Assembly (NCBI GenBank): GCA_018340375.1
Contig: JAFFJZ010000026.1
Coordinates: 2,542,001-2,606,000 of the forward strand
Reading direction: 5' to 3'
DNA: 64,000 nt
Origin: Gonatopus flavifemur
Taxonomy: Eukaryota > Arthropoda > Insecta > Hymenoptera > Dryinidae
Shown here piece after piece: positions 43,701 to 56,116 of the stretch (the first letter of the stretch is position 1; each line of letters begins with the position of its first letter). The notes below the pieces were generated by a model that was not told the DNA's origin, searched no databases, and was given only the letters and a program-made list of their open reading frames with translations. A program made the translations under genes and the position numbers.

Positions 43701-46700
43701 GGCCCGTCATCATCATGAAGTAATCAGTCTTATGAGTGGTTTGATGAAATTCTCCAACCCTGTCTATTATCCGCTAACCGCTTAATTTCTGCATATCTAC
43801 GAAAACCCTTATCTTGTATAATTTGCTTCATATAACTTAATCTAGGTCTACCTCTTCGAGTTTTAACATTCATTTTCCCCTCCAATATTGTTTTCAATAA
43901 GCTATCATGCCTTAATGTGTGTCCTATCAGATTACTTTTTCTTTTCACGACCTGTCTCAAAAGACTTCTTTTTTGATTTACCTTCTCAAGTACTTATTCA
44001 TTTGTCACTCTCTCTATCGACTTCACTCTGAGCATCCTTCTATGACACCACATTTCGAAAGCTCCAAGCCTCCGTTGGTCCGTTTTTCCAATTGTCCAAG
44101 TTTTGCAACCATATAATGCTGTGCTCCAAACGTAACTCTCCAAGAATTCCTTACTGCTAAGCTAATATTCTTCGAACACAGTAACTGTTTCTTCTGGTGG
44201 ACAGCCTGTTTTCCTCGTGCTATTCTTGCTCCTATATCTCTTTCGCTTTTACCGTTTCCTGGTATTATGCTTCCTAGATAATTGAATTCTTTCACTTGCT
44301 GAATTGTCTCTGCATCTATTTTGGTTTTCGTTTTCCTTGATGTTTTCGCTGTTGTGCAAATCATGAATTTTGTTTTGTCCTCATTTATATTCATACAACA
44401 GTTTCCTAGTAATATTGTTTCCATCGTGTTGAGAGTATTTTCTAACTCAGCACCACCCGTAGCTAATATAGCTATGTCATCCGCAAATCTGAGCATGCTG
44501 ACATTCTCACCTTGAATCTGTAATTTCAATGGCGATAGTGAGCATCCTTGTCTCACCCCTCTTCTAATTTGTGCTTCTCCTTTTTGACCCTCTATTTCTA
44601 TTCTTGCGGTTTGATTCTTATATAATTCTCATCATCATCATGAAGTAATCAGTCTTACGACTGGTTTGATGAAACCCTCCACCCCTATCTATTATCCGCC
44701 AAACGTTTAATTTCTACATATCTACTACATCCCTTGTCTTGTACGATTTGCTTCATATAACTTGCTCTAGGTCTACCTTTACCAGTTTTACCATTCATTT
44801 TCCCTTCCAATATTGTTTTCAATAAACTCTCATGCCGTAATGTGTGTCCTATAAGATTGCTTCTTCTTTTCACGATGTGTTTCAAAAGATTTCTTTCTTC
44901 ATTTATCTGCTCGAGTACTTCTTCATTTTTGACTTTGTCTATCCATTTTATTCTGAGCATCCTCCTATAACACCACATTTCAAACGCTTCAAGTCTTCGT
45001 TGATCAGTTTTCCCCATTGTCCAAGTTTCACAACCATATAGTGCTGTGCTCCAAACGTAACTTTTCAAGAATTTCTTCCTTACTTCCAAGCTTATATTTT
45101 TTGAGCATAATAACTGTTTCTTTTGGTAAAAAGCCTGTTTTCCTTGTGCTATTCTTGCTCTTATACCTCTTTCGCTTTTGCCGTTTTCTGTAATTATGCT
45201 TCCTAGATATTTGAATTCTTTCACCTGTTCAATTGTCTCGGTATCTATTTTGATTTTCGTTCTTCTAGCTGTTTTCGCTGCTGTACACGTCATGAATTTT
45301 GTTTTGTCTTTATTTATATTCATACAATAGTGTTCCAATAATATTGTTCTCATAGTGTTGTGAATATTTTCTAACTCAGTACTACTCGTGGCAAGTATAG
45401 CTATGTCATCCGCGAATCTCAACATACTTATATTTTCTCCCTGAATCCGTAATGTCGATTGAATTTCCTCCTTCACTTCGTTCATTGCTTCTTCTATATA
45501 TAAATTGAACATCAGTGGCGATAATGAGCATCCTTGTCTCACCCCTCTTCTTATTTGTGCTTCCCCTTCCTGACCCTCTATGTCTATTATTGCACTTTGA
45601 TTCTTGTATAATTCGTATATTATTCTTCTATCTTTATAATTTATTCCCACCTTCTTCAGGATCGCAAACATCTTCTCCCAGTCCACATTATCGAAAGCCT
45701 TTTGTATATCTACAAAACCTATGTACACAGATTTCTTCAGCGCTATTCTTTTCTCTATTACTGCCCTAAGTGCTAAAATTGCTTCTCGCGTTCCCCTATT
45801 TTCTCTAAAACCAAACTGATCTTCTGCCAATCTACTCATAATTCATATATTATTCGCCTATCCCTGAAATTAATTCCTACCTTTTTCAAAATTGTAAACA
45901 TCTTCTCCCAATCAACATTATCGAATGCTTTTTGTATATCTATAAAACCTATACACACAGACTTTTCTTCACTACTGTTCCGACTGTTAATATTGCTTCC
46001 CGCGTTCCCCTATTTTTCCTAAAACAGAACTGATCTTCTGCCAAACTGATGGGGGCCAAATCAACGGAAAGACAAATCAACGAAATCAGCGTTTGAAAAG
46101 AGAGAGTGTGACATATCTCTCTTTTCAACCAACTTTTCGTTGATTTGGTTTTCCGTTGATTTGGCCCCCATCCGTCTGCTGGTCTTGTCCACTATCCTTA
46201 TTCTTGTATTTCCTCCTTTCATTAATTGAATCGAGAATTTCTTCTGTTATCCATGGTTTCTTAGGCTCTATTCCATCGTTCTTCAAAATTTCATCTGCAC
46301 ATTGCTCTATGTTCCCCTTCATATTTGTCCATCTACTCTCTATTTCCAAGTCTTTCTCTTGTCGATCCTCCAATTTTTCGTCCAACATCACTTTGAATGC
46401 CTCCCGTGTTTTTCCTTGTTTGAGATTCTTGGAATTCCATCTTTTTCGCATTTTCCTTTTCTTTTTCAGAACTTTGAATTCCAGAAAACATTTCATCAGC
46501 AACATATTGTGATCACTATCTATATCCGCGCATGTATAAGTTTTACAGCTTTCCACTTGGTTTCTCAATCTTTGTTTTACTCATATGTAATCAATTTGAT
46601 ATCTTGCTGTATCTCCTGGCATTTTCCAAGTATAGATTCTTCTTGGATGATTTTTGGATAATGTGTTGGTAATAACCATTCTATGGCTTTTACAGAATTC

Positions 46701-49700
46701 GATTAAACACTGTAAAAAAAAACTGGAAATTTACTGTGCAACTGGACTGGAAATTTCCAGTGCTAGTACTAGAATATGGATATTCCAGTACATGTACAGA
46801 GATTTTGTTGGTACGTTACTGAAAATTTACCAAGCATAACCGAAAATTCAGTCCTTGTACTGGAATTTTCAAGTTTGAGATGATGTACTGAAATTTCGCT
46901 ATGAAATCGCGAAAATTTTACCGGCTCGTATTACAATTTTATAGTTCTTGTGCACCAGAAAAAAATATCCCCTCAAAAAGGACTTGGGAAAAATTTCGAA
47001 TTTAGAAAAAAAAAACCTAATCGCTGGTATACTGGAATTATACAGGTTTTTAACTGCAATTCTTAGGTTTTGTGATGGAATTTTCCAGTTGCTATGCAAC
47101 GGAATTTTCCAGTTATGCTGGAATTTAATCACTGTTAAGCACTGAAATTTTCCACTTCTATTGGACTTGGTTATTTCTGGCAGGAAAAGTTTCCAGTCTT
47201 TATATTTAAAATTTCCTGATTGAGATTTTGAATAATAATTGTAATTGTAGCCAATAAAATTGAAATATGAGGTTTTTCAAAGACTCATTCCCTTGTGTAT
47301 CCTAAATATGAAGCATATGTAGTAACCCAAGCTGGCCTTCCAACATGTCGCGCTATAGCTCATCGGTTAGGTCTTAGGTTTCAGTTGATAGGCAGGTAGA
47401 AAAGTGTAGGTTCAAATCCCGTTAGGTAGACATGAGTTTCTGCCCATCCAAATGAACGATCAAGTTTTTCAATCATCTTGGAACACAAGAACCCTGAAAA
47501 ATCACTTTGCGTGAGCAATTTTTTTTCAATTTTCATGAATATTTCCAGCATTAATTTTCCAGTACATGTCCTGGAAAAGTCCAGTTCGTGTACTGAAAAA
47601 TTCCAGTACCGAGGCTCAGAAAATTTCCAGTTTTGATGCTGAAATTCCATAACGTTTGCACTGAATTTTTGCAGTACAAATGTGCAAAAGTTTTCCGGTA
47701 CATGTACAGGTTAAATGCTTCCAGTACATGTACTGGAATTTTCCGGTGGAATTTTTTTACAGTGAACGTTGTCCTCTTTCATTTCTTCTTCCTAACGCAA
47801 AATCCCCTGTTATGTTGCCCTCTTTTCCTTGCCTTACTACTGCATTCCAGTCGCCCATGATCACTAAATTTTCTTCTCCCTTTACATATTCTATCACTTC
47901 TTCCATTTCATTGTACGTTTTTTCGATATCTTCCTCTGAGTGCGCAGATATGGGCATGTATACTTGAACTATAACAGTGTCTACCGGTTTTGTTCTAACC
48001 CTTACTAAGCATAACTGAAAATTTAGTCCTTGTACTGGAATTTTCAAGTTTGGGATTTTGTACTGAAATTTTGCCATGATTTCGCGAAAATTTCAGTGGC
48101 TTGTACTACAATTTTATAGTTCTTGTGCACCAGAAACAAGTATCCCCTCAAAAAGGACTTGGGAAAAATTCCGAATTTAGAAAAAAAAAACCCAATCGTT
48201 GGTATACTGGAATTATACAGGTTTTTAACTGCAATTCTCAGGTTGTGTGTTGGGATTTTCCATTTGCTATGCAATTGAATTATAGATGTTTTGAACTGCA
48301 ATTTTCAGGTCGTGTGATGGAATTTTCCAGTTATACTGGAATTCAATCACTGTTGCACTGAAATCTTCCACTTCTATTGAACTTCGTCATTTCTGGCAGG
48401 AAAAATTCCAAGTCTTCATATTAGAAATTCTCTGATTGAGATTTTGAATGATAATTGTAATTGTAGCAAATAAAATTGATATATGAGGTTTCCCGAAGAC
48501 TTATTCTCTTGTGTATTCTAGATATAAAGCATATGTAGTAACCCATGCTGGCCTTCTAACATGACGCGCTATAGCTCATCGGTTAGGTCTCAGGTTTTAG
48601 TTGGTAGGCAGGTAGAGAAGTGTAGGTTCAAATCCCGTTATGTAGACATGAGTTCCTGTCCATCCACAGGGACGATCAAGTTTCTCAATCATCTTGAAAC
48701 ACAAGGACGAAAGTCAGCAAATCACTTTGCGTGAGCAATTCTTTTTCAATTCTCATGGATATTTTCAGCATCAATTTTCCAGTACATGTCCTGGAAAAGT
48801 CCAATTCGTGTACTGAAAAATTCCAGTACTGAGGCTCAGAAAATTTCCAGTTTTTATGCTAAAATTCCATAACGTTTGTACTGAATGTTTGCAGTACAAA
48901 TGTGCAAAAATTTTCCGTTACATGTACAGATTTATTGCTTCCAGTACATGTACTGCGATTTTCCGGTGAAATTTTTTTACAGTGTAGAGAAAAACCTATC
49001 GGGGATTTCAGATCCAGCACCGATGAGAATAACCTGATGATAGTTCTAATGAGGGTAACCCTAAAAGAATCTATCTGGCCTTGATCCATTTCCCTGATTG
49101 GGGGCAGATGTGGATAATTCGGATCGAGTCCGAATGTGGCTCACTTAATCCGCGCCCTCTGATGAGCAAAACCTCATTCAGTCTTATTCGGATATGATCA
49201 GTCCTCCCGATTGGAGCCGGGTGCAGATGATTTTCATCAGGTCCGGATATGACTAACCTGATCTCTGCCCTAATGAGAGATGTCTTACTCAACTTCATTC
49301 ACCCTTGAGGTCAATTGATCAGACTACCAGACGAGGCACAGATTAGGGAAATCATAATCCAATCCGGAAGAGGCAGACCTTATTGCGGCCCCAACAAGGC
49401 GAGCTTTTTGGAATCTCATCAAACTCAAATTAGTTTTTCTGACGGGAGTCAGATACAAATAATGTTGATGTATTCATGTCCAGATGTGACTAACCTAATC
49501 TCCACCCTAATGAGAAAACTCAAAATGAATGCAAGTAAATTTTTTCGAAATGCCCCTGGAATTATACAAATTCCAATCCTCTACTGATAAACTCCGGGAT
49601 ATAATCAAATTTTTGATACGACATTGAATGATTGGCATTTCTCGCAAGTGCTGGTTGTATCTATTTGCTGATATATATATACCTCGCTCAACCATTCATC

Positions 49701-52700
49701 TGTAGCGTGCGAATTGCGATAAGGTATTATACGACAAATATGTTTTAGGTTAAGAGAGGAATAACAATATTGATTAGATTGTTCATAACCTATGTCACCT
49801 CCCCGTGGGATGATTGCGCGTCTTCCAGGGGGATATTCTTGATACCTGTCTTTGATATTCTTTGTATCCATCCTTGGTAGTATTTGCTTTCTTTACGTAA
49901 TGGGCAGGATAAGTATCTCAGATTTGAGTCTCTTCTCCGGGTGGAATAAACTACTCGAGAGGGAGAATACAAACTGAGAGAAACTAAATCATCCCAACGC
50001 TAGGAACATCGGCAAAAATGGAGGGAAAGCAAGGGGAAACTACCGTCCTTGACATCTGTCAATACTCCCGAGGGAATGAAATCTTTTTCCAAACCTAGAA
50101 TTTCGAAATTTTAATTTATTGAAAAAAAGCGACAACAATATAATGGCGTTCTCTTGAGTAAAATATTCCGGAGGTGAGGTAGCCTCCCGTTCGGATCTCC
50201 GGGTGGAGGCTGCTCGAGAGAGCTTCATCAAACAAGGTAGGAGCCCAAAGAAGATAGGGAAGAAAGAGAACGTGATATTCAAAAATCTTGCATGCTTGGT
50301 TGTTTTTCAGCATCCTTCAGGTACGTATTCTTGATATTTTCGTTGCGGACTCATTAATACAATTACTAAAACCCTAGTTCCAATGAGAATGATACATACA
50401 AATTTCTATTATACGGCATGCAGATCAAAATATCCACATTGACTTATAAAAATTTGGCAGGTGTTGGCGGGTATCGCTCCCATATGGACTGATCCAACAT
50501 ACATTCTTGATTGTAATCATGATTATTTTAGGTGCGCCCACTTGCGCATTCATTAAATCTGATTTCTTTGGATAGATATGTATCGTTTCAAGAACAGAGA
50601 CCTCTTCGAAATATGGGTAAAAGGAGGCAATGAAGCAGAAAAAAGTTCTAAACTTCTTGATCATATACGGGTCACCATTGGAGAAGATATTCGTTCATCA
50701 AATGAAGAACAAATCAAAGAAAAGCTGCGTCGTTTATGTCGGAATTTCAATGAGAGATGGTGTAACGTTTCTCGACATGATGATCGTTTCAGGAACAAAT
50801 ATTCCACTTGGATGAATGCAGATTTCATGATTGAAATAGATGAATCAGAACCATCTGAATCTTCAGGCCGACCGCGTATACCATTCTCTGAACGATCACT
50901 CAGATCAAGGAGAAGAGAAGCTTCACAATTAGCACATGGACATGATCGATCATCATCTTTAATGATACAAGCTGCGGGCATAGTTGCTCGTCAAGAAGGC
51001 AAATCAGATTTGGCTGCAGTATTGAAAGAAGTTGATAAAAGTCCAACTCGTCCAACAAAAATTCGAAAAATATTATCCTTGCCCACGAGGTGTTTAGTGA
51101 AGTATACAGCTGTAGAAGCATTAAAGCTCATCCTTGATTCTAACTTGGACAAACAGCAATATTTAGATATAAGACATGGAGCCGTTCCGAGGAATTGTGA
51201 TATTTATCCTAATTTCAAAGAAATTTGGAAATATAAACATACATGTAGACCATGTAACATCGACGTAAATGATGTGGTAGCAGAAGTGCCATTAAGCAAT
51301 TTATTGGAACACACAACAAAGTGGATAACATTTCCACATGAAGTGACAATTCTACAATGTATGGAATTATTGAGTATCAATAAAATTAGTACTGAGATGA
51401 TTTTTAGCTATGATTTTGACGGGAGTTCAGGACAATCGAGATATAAACAAAAATTAAATACTCCTGGTTCTCATTCTGATGCATCTCTTTTCGCAACAAC
51501 ACTCATACCTCCGAGATTATAATCCGAAAATCATACCGTGTTGTGGAATAATCGAACCCCGCAATCAGTGCGATTTCACAGACCACTAAGGCTAGAATAT
51601 GTTGGTAAATCTGCTGACCATATATTGAAGAAAAAACAGCATATTGATTCGCAAATCGGAAAACTCGAAAACTTGAAAGTATCGCTACCAAATAATAAGA
51701 TCATAAATGCGAAATATGATCTATGCATGACACTGATTGACGGTGAGTTACTTAGTATCTTAACTGGAAAAAGATCAAGTCAGGCTTGTCCAATATGTGG
51801 CGCGACTCCTCGAAATTGCAAACCAGTGAAGGATTTCAAGACAGCAAGAATTTTCACTCCCAAACCAAATACTTCACAATATGGAATAAGCCCATTACAT
51901 TATTGGATTTGCTTTTTCGAATGTATATTCCATATGTCTCATCAATATGATATGAATGAATGGCAAGTTAGAGGTACTAACAATAAAAAAATATTCGACA
52001 ACAGGAAGAAACTAGTACAACGAAGATTTTTAACTCAATTGCATTTGCTAGTGGATAAGCCGAAATCTGGTGTATTTGGTAGTACTAACAATGGAAATAC
52101 TGTCCGTCGAGCATTTAGTAACCCCAAACAGTTTTCCGAAATCACAGATGTCGATAAAGATATCATTGAAAGATTTAGAGTCATTGTAAGCTCTTCATCT
52201 TGTTAGTATGAGATAAATACAGAGAAATTCGAGGAATATTATCATTCAACCGCAAAACTATATATGTCAAAGTACTCTTGGTATTCAATGCCTGCTACAG
52301 TGCATAAGGTCCTTATACATGGCAAACAAATCATGGAGAATAGTATATTACCAGTGAGCGATTTTGGAGAAGAAGGATCTGAAGCCAGGAATAAACTGTA
52401 TAAAAATGATCGATTGTGTCATGCGAGAAAATCTAGCAGGAGAAATAATTTGCCAGATGCTTTCAATAGGGCCATGGACGCATCAGATCCTGTGATTTCA
52501 AGAGTTAATTTACAGAACCGAATTAATCAACAACGAAAAGTGAACCTCCCTTCTGAAGTAATTGATATGTTGCAACAACCGAGCCTGGAAGTTTTAGAGC
52601 CGGAAGGAATTGAAAAAGCAGAAGGTAAAGACAGAGAAGGGAGGAAATAAGAAGAAGAAGAAGAAGAATGAGAAGAAACAATAGACGAAGAAGTTGTTTC

Positions 52701-55700
52701 AGATGCATTAATCCCTATTGAACATCTAGACTGGATAGAATTGGAAAACGATATGTAGAATTGATGTTGTCAAATAAAATCATTCCGCGTGTTTGTCGTT
52801 GAAATTTTCGTATGTTAACAGCTTCAATTAGTCTCATTCTAGTGTCAATGACTACCTGAAATACTTTGGTCAATTAATTACTCAATAATTGAGGATCCAT
52901 CAATTTTGACCCAAAAATTGTGTCTCATAAACCATAGCGCGGCATCTCATATTTTCCAGGCAACGTATTTAAAAAGAATAGGATTGAACTTTTCCAATCT
53001 AACTTTTTGGTATTCCCGGTGTATCCAGTTCATATTTTCATGTGTGAATTCACTTATGTTCTCGTTTAATTTCAACCCTCTATTCTCCTTATGACGATAA
53101 CTGGTAAAAAACTCATCTAAATCAGTACCCGTCTGAGGGAAGCATAAACGATGAAAGTATGTGTCACCTCCAGTAAATTGAACCGCATCAGCCGGATTAT
53201 GATGAATCCCTTTTTCGTTTATCAGAAACATTGATCGACCTCTTTTGTTTTAACACCCATCTTGAACAGTCCTCAATAAGCACGGGTCAAAGAAAAGCAA
53301 TGCTATTAGGTGTTGGAATTAATTCGTAGCGTTATGTAAAAGCTGACGAAGGTAGTACAGTATTCCGTTGTTACCTACAATAATCTATTCACCGTGAAAC
53401 AGCTATTAATGGACGTCATTTGTTTTACATAACCTTTTTTTGAATCGTAAATAACAACACTCCGTAACTTATTGAACATGTCAAAATTTATACCGAATAA
53501 TGTGTTTGTGCGGGGACTCTTACTCCATCACTTCAATATGAACAAAAGTGCTGCTGAAGCCCATTGTATTTTAGTGGAAGTGTATGGTGAACATGGTCTA
53601 GCTGAGCAAACGTGTCGAGAATGGTTTGCACGTTTCAAAGCTGGTGATTCCGACTTGGATGATAAGGAGCGTCCTGGTCAGCCACAAAAATGTGAAAATA
53701 CTGATTTGGAGACGTTGCTCAATGAAGACTCATGTCAAACCTTTCAAGAATTGTCGATATTATTTGGAGTTGACTTATCAACGGTAGGAAAACGTTTGAA
53801 AAGTTTGGGCATGACCCAGAAGGGGGGACGTTGGATCCCATAGGAATTGAAACCGAGGGACATTCAGGGGCGTTCTCTGACGTGTGAAATGCTGCTTCAA
53901 CGGCAGAAAAGGAAAGGTTTCTTGCATAGAATTGTCACTGGCGATCAGGAATGGATCCGTTACGACAATCCGAGGTGCAGAAAGTCATGGGCCAACCATC
54001 ACCCAAGCAGCACCAGAATATACTATGAACATTCTTTGAATATTCGAAATATGTTCTATGCACATTCGAATGAGACCGTTTCATAGGTGCTATGCACATT
54101 CATCGAACGTATGTAATCGAATATACGACGGTACATTAATTGAACGTCGATTGAATAAATATCGTACATTTGGAATGTACTATGTACGTTCTAAGTATAT
54201 TTAAAACAGTCTCATTCGAACATTCTATGAACGTCCATCATATGTTCTTTGTATCTCATCCGTACATTCTACGAACGTTCCTATTTCGTATATACTTTGA
54301 AATTCTGTTGCTGCTTGGGCACAATCAGTGGCAAAGCCAAATATCCTTGGGTCCAAGTTCCCGCTCTGTATTTGGCGGGATCAGATGGGCGTGATTTATT
54401 ATGCACTGTTGAAACCTGATGAAATCATAACTGGGGATCGTTACCGACTACAATTGATGCGCTTAAGCCGTGCATTGAAAGAAAAACGAGCGGAATACTC
54501 CAAAAGACACGACAAAGTCATTTTGCTGCACGACAATGCTCGTCCGCATGTCGCAAAGCCGGTGAAAATATACCATGAAACACTTAAATGGGAAGTTCTA
54601 CCACATCCGCCGTATTCTCCAGATATTGCGCCATCTGATTACCATTTGTTCCTTCGATGGCTCATAGCTTGTCTGAGCAAAAATTCACTTCTTACGAAGA
54701 TTACCAAAAATGGGTCGATTCGTGGATTGCATTCAAAGATGATGCGTTCTTCCGACACGGTATTCAATCCGTGCCCGGAAGATGGTCGAAAGTACTTGAA
54801 AGCGATGGACAATACTTTGATTAATGTATTCTTTGATTTTCATTCGCAATAAATAATTCTCTTTCATAAAAAAAACGCTGCGAATTAATTCCAATTCCTA
54901 ATAATGTGAACAAATAAACAAACAATAAGTCGCATAGACACGCGTCAAGCACAAGAATATGGGTCAAAATTCATATCTCAAGTTCTAGCCTAATCACAGA
55001 CAGAAATATACAAATTCCCATAGAAAAGTTCTCCCTGTCCATTCCCACAAACTTTCAACACTTCCATATTTGTTGGGGAAAAAGAACGAAATTATGCAAA
55101 GATGGGGGAAGCTCCCCTAAAGGCTCAAAAACACTCAGGTATGAACTCATATGCATTGACCAAAAATATAAAATAATTCCACAAAAAAAACTTTCCGCTT
55201 GGAATCATTACTCAGAAGCAACCGCATACATTCGCTATTTTGAAATATCTTTGTACGAACAAAATTGATAATAAAATATATTATATTATATTTTATTATA
55301 TTATATAACATTCAATACTTGTAAGAACCAAGCAAGTAGTTGTCAGACTTCGAGGGGTTTTGGTTTCTGGAAATTCATTTGAAAACTGACAGATGTTCCA
55401 CCCGATTCTAGTGATGCTGATTCTCAAACAGAATCGATTGTTTTTTATGAACAAAATATTTAGTTTTTATAGATTTTTATGAAGTGTTGATGACAACCTG
55501 ATATGTTGTATGTCAAAAGGAATCGATTCTTCTAAGAAGCGGCATCACTACCTTATTTTGTCAACAATTATCAAACTGAAAGACTCCTTCGAAATCTGGC
55601 GAGAAAATTTTCATCAGTTTTCAAATGGATATCACACTTATAAACTTCAAATAGGACTATCTCAAAATTTACTGTCAGTTGTTGATAGGATGTTACAATA

Positions 55701-56085
55701 CAGTAATTTGGACAAGACCAAGTAAAAAATTTGTCAAAAAAGTCTTTAACCGGATTTCCAGTGAAAAGAACCTTTCAAAGCTTGACGATTATTGTTTACC
55801 CGGTTCTGATAGACATTTCCAGCAGGGTCATGAGTTAATTAGAATGTAACAATCAAATTATTCTAATTCCTCTGACGAATTGAAGAACCCTCGTAGCACC
55901 AGAATTTGTACATTTTCTATGAACCTCTACAGTATACTAGATATAGTATATCTAGATATGATATGAGTGTTTATAGTACATATCAGAGCTCCCTGTTTCA
56001 TGTGTAGTGGAACGCACCCGCGGGTGCATGTGTTGTTAATCAGTCCGTGTAAAGATCCGGGTAATGTTACCCGTGTATTTCTACA

Positions 56086-56116
<31 letters not shown>

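Larger units (their letters stand above)
43707..48002 (-). mobile_element. RTE-like non-LTR retrotransposon, outer copy, multiply interrupted
   Basis: Minus strand. The 3' end is TTCATGATGATGACG at 43707 and the 5' end is lost at about 48002. Pieces in order: endonuclease 47765-48002, endonuclease to linker 46173-46705, RT start 45845-46047, RT and C-terminus 43707-44628. Insertions split it at 44629-45837 (another copy of itself), 46048-46172 (MITE) and 46708-47764 (TIR element). The RT is of the type often labelled craniofacial development protein 2-like in insect genomes. Confidence 0.8.
53306..54901 (+). mobile_element. Second mariner element, damaged, with a nested MITE
   Basis: TIRs TTAGGTGTTGGAATTAATTC (53306) and complement GAATTAATTCCAATTCCTAA (to 54901) differ by a few bases. 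TA on both sides. The TIR sequence and protein differ from the mariner at 15133, so a separate lineage. A 318-bp MITE sits at 54002-54319. Confidence 0.92.

Noticed and set aside
37313..47764. CACTGTG/CACAGTG ends as Transib recombination signals linked to the RAG1-like frame
   Set aside because: Ends recall the RAG heptamer, but these elements have two-base duplications while Transib makes five-base ones, and no element surrounds the RAG1-like frame.
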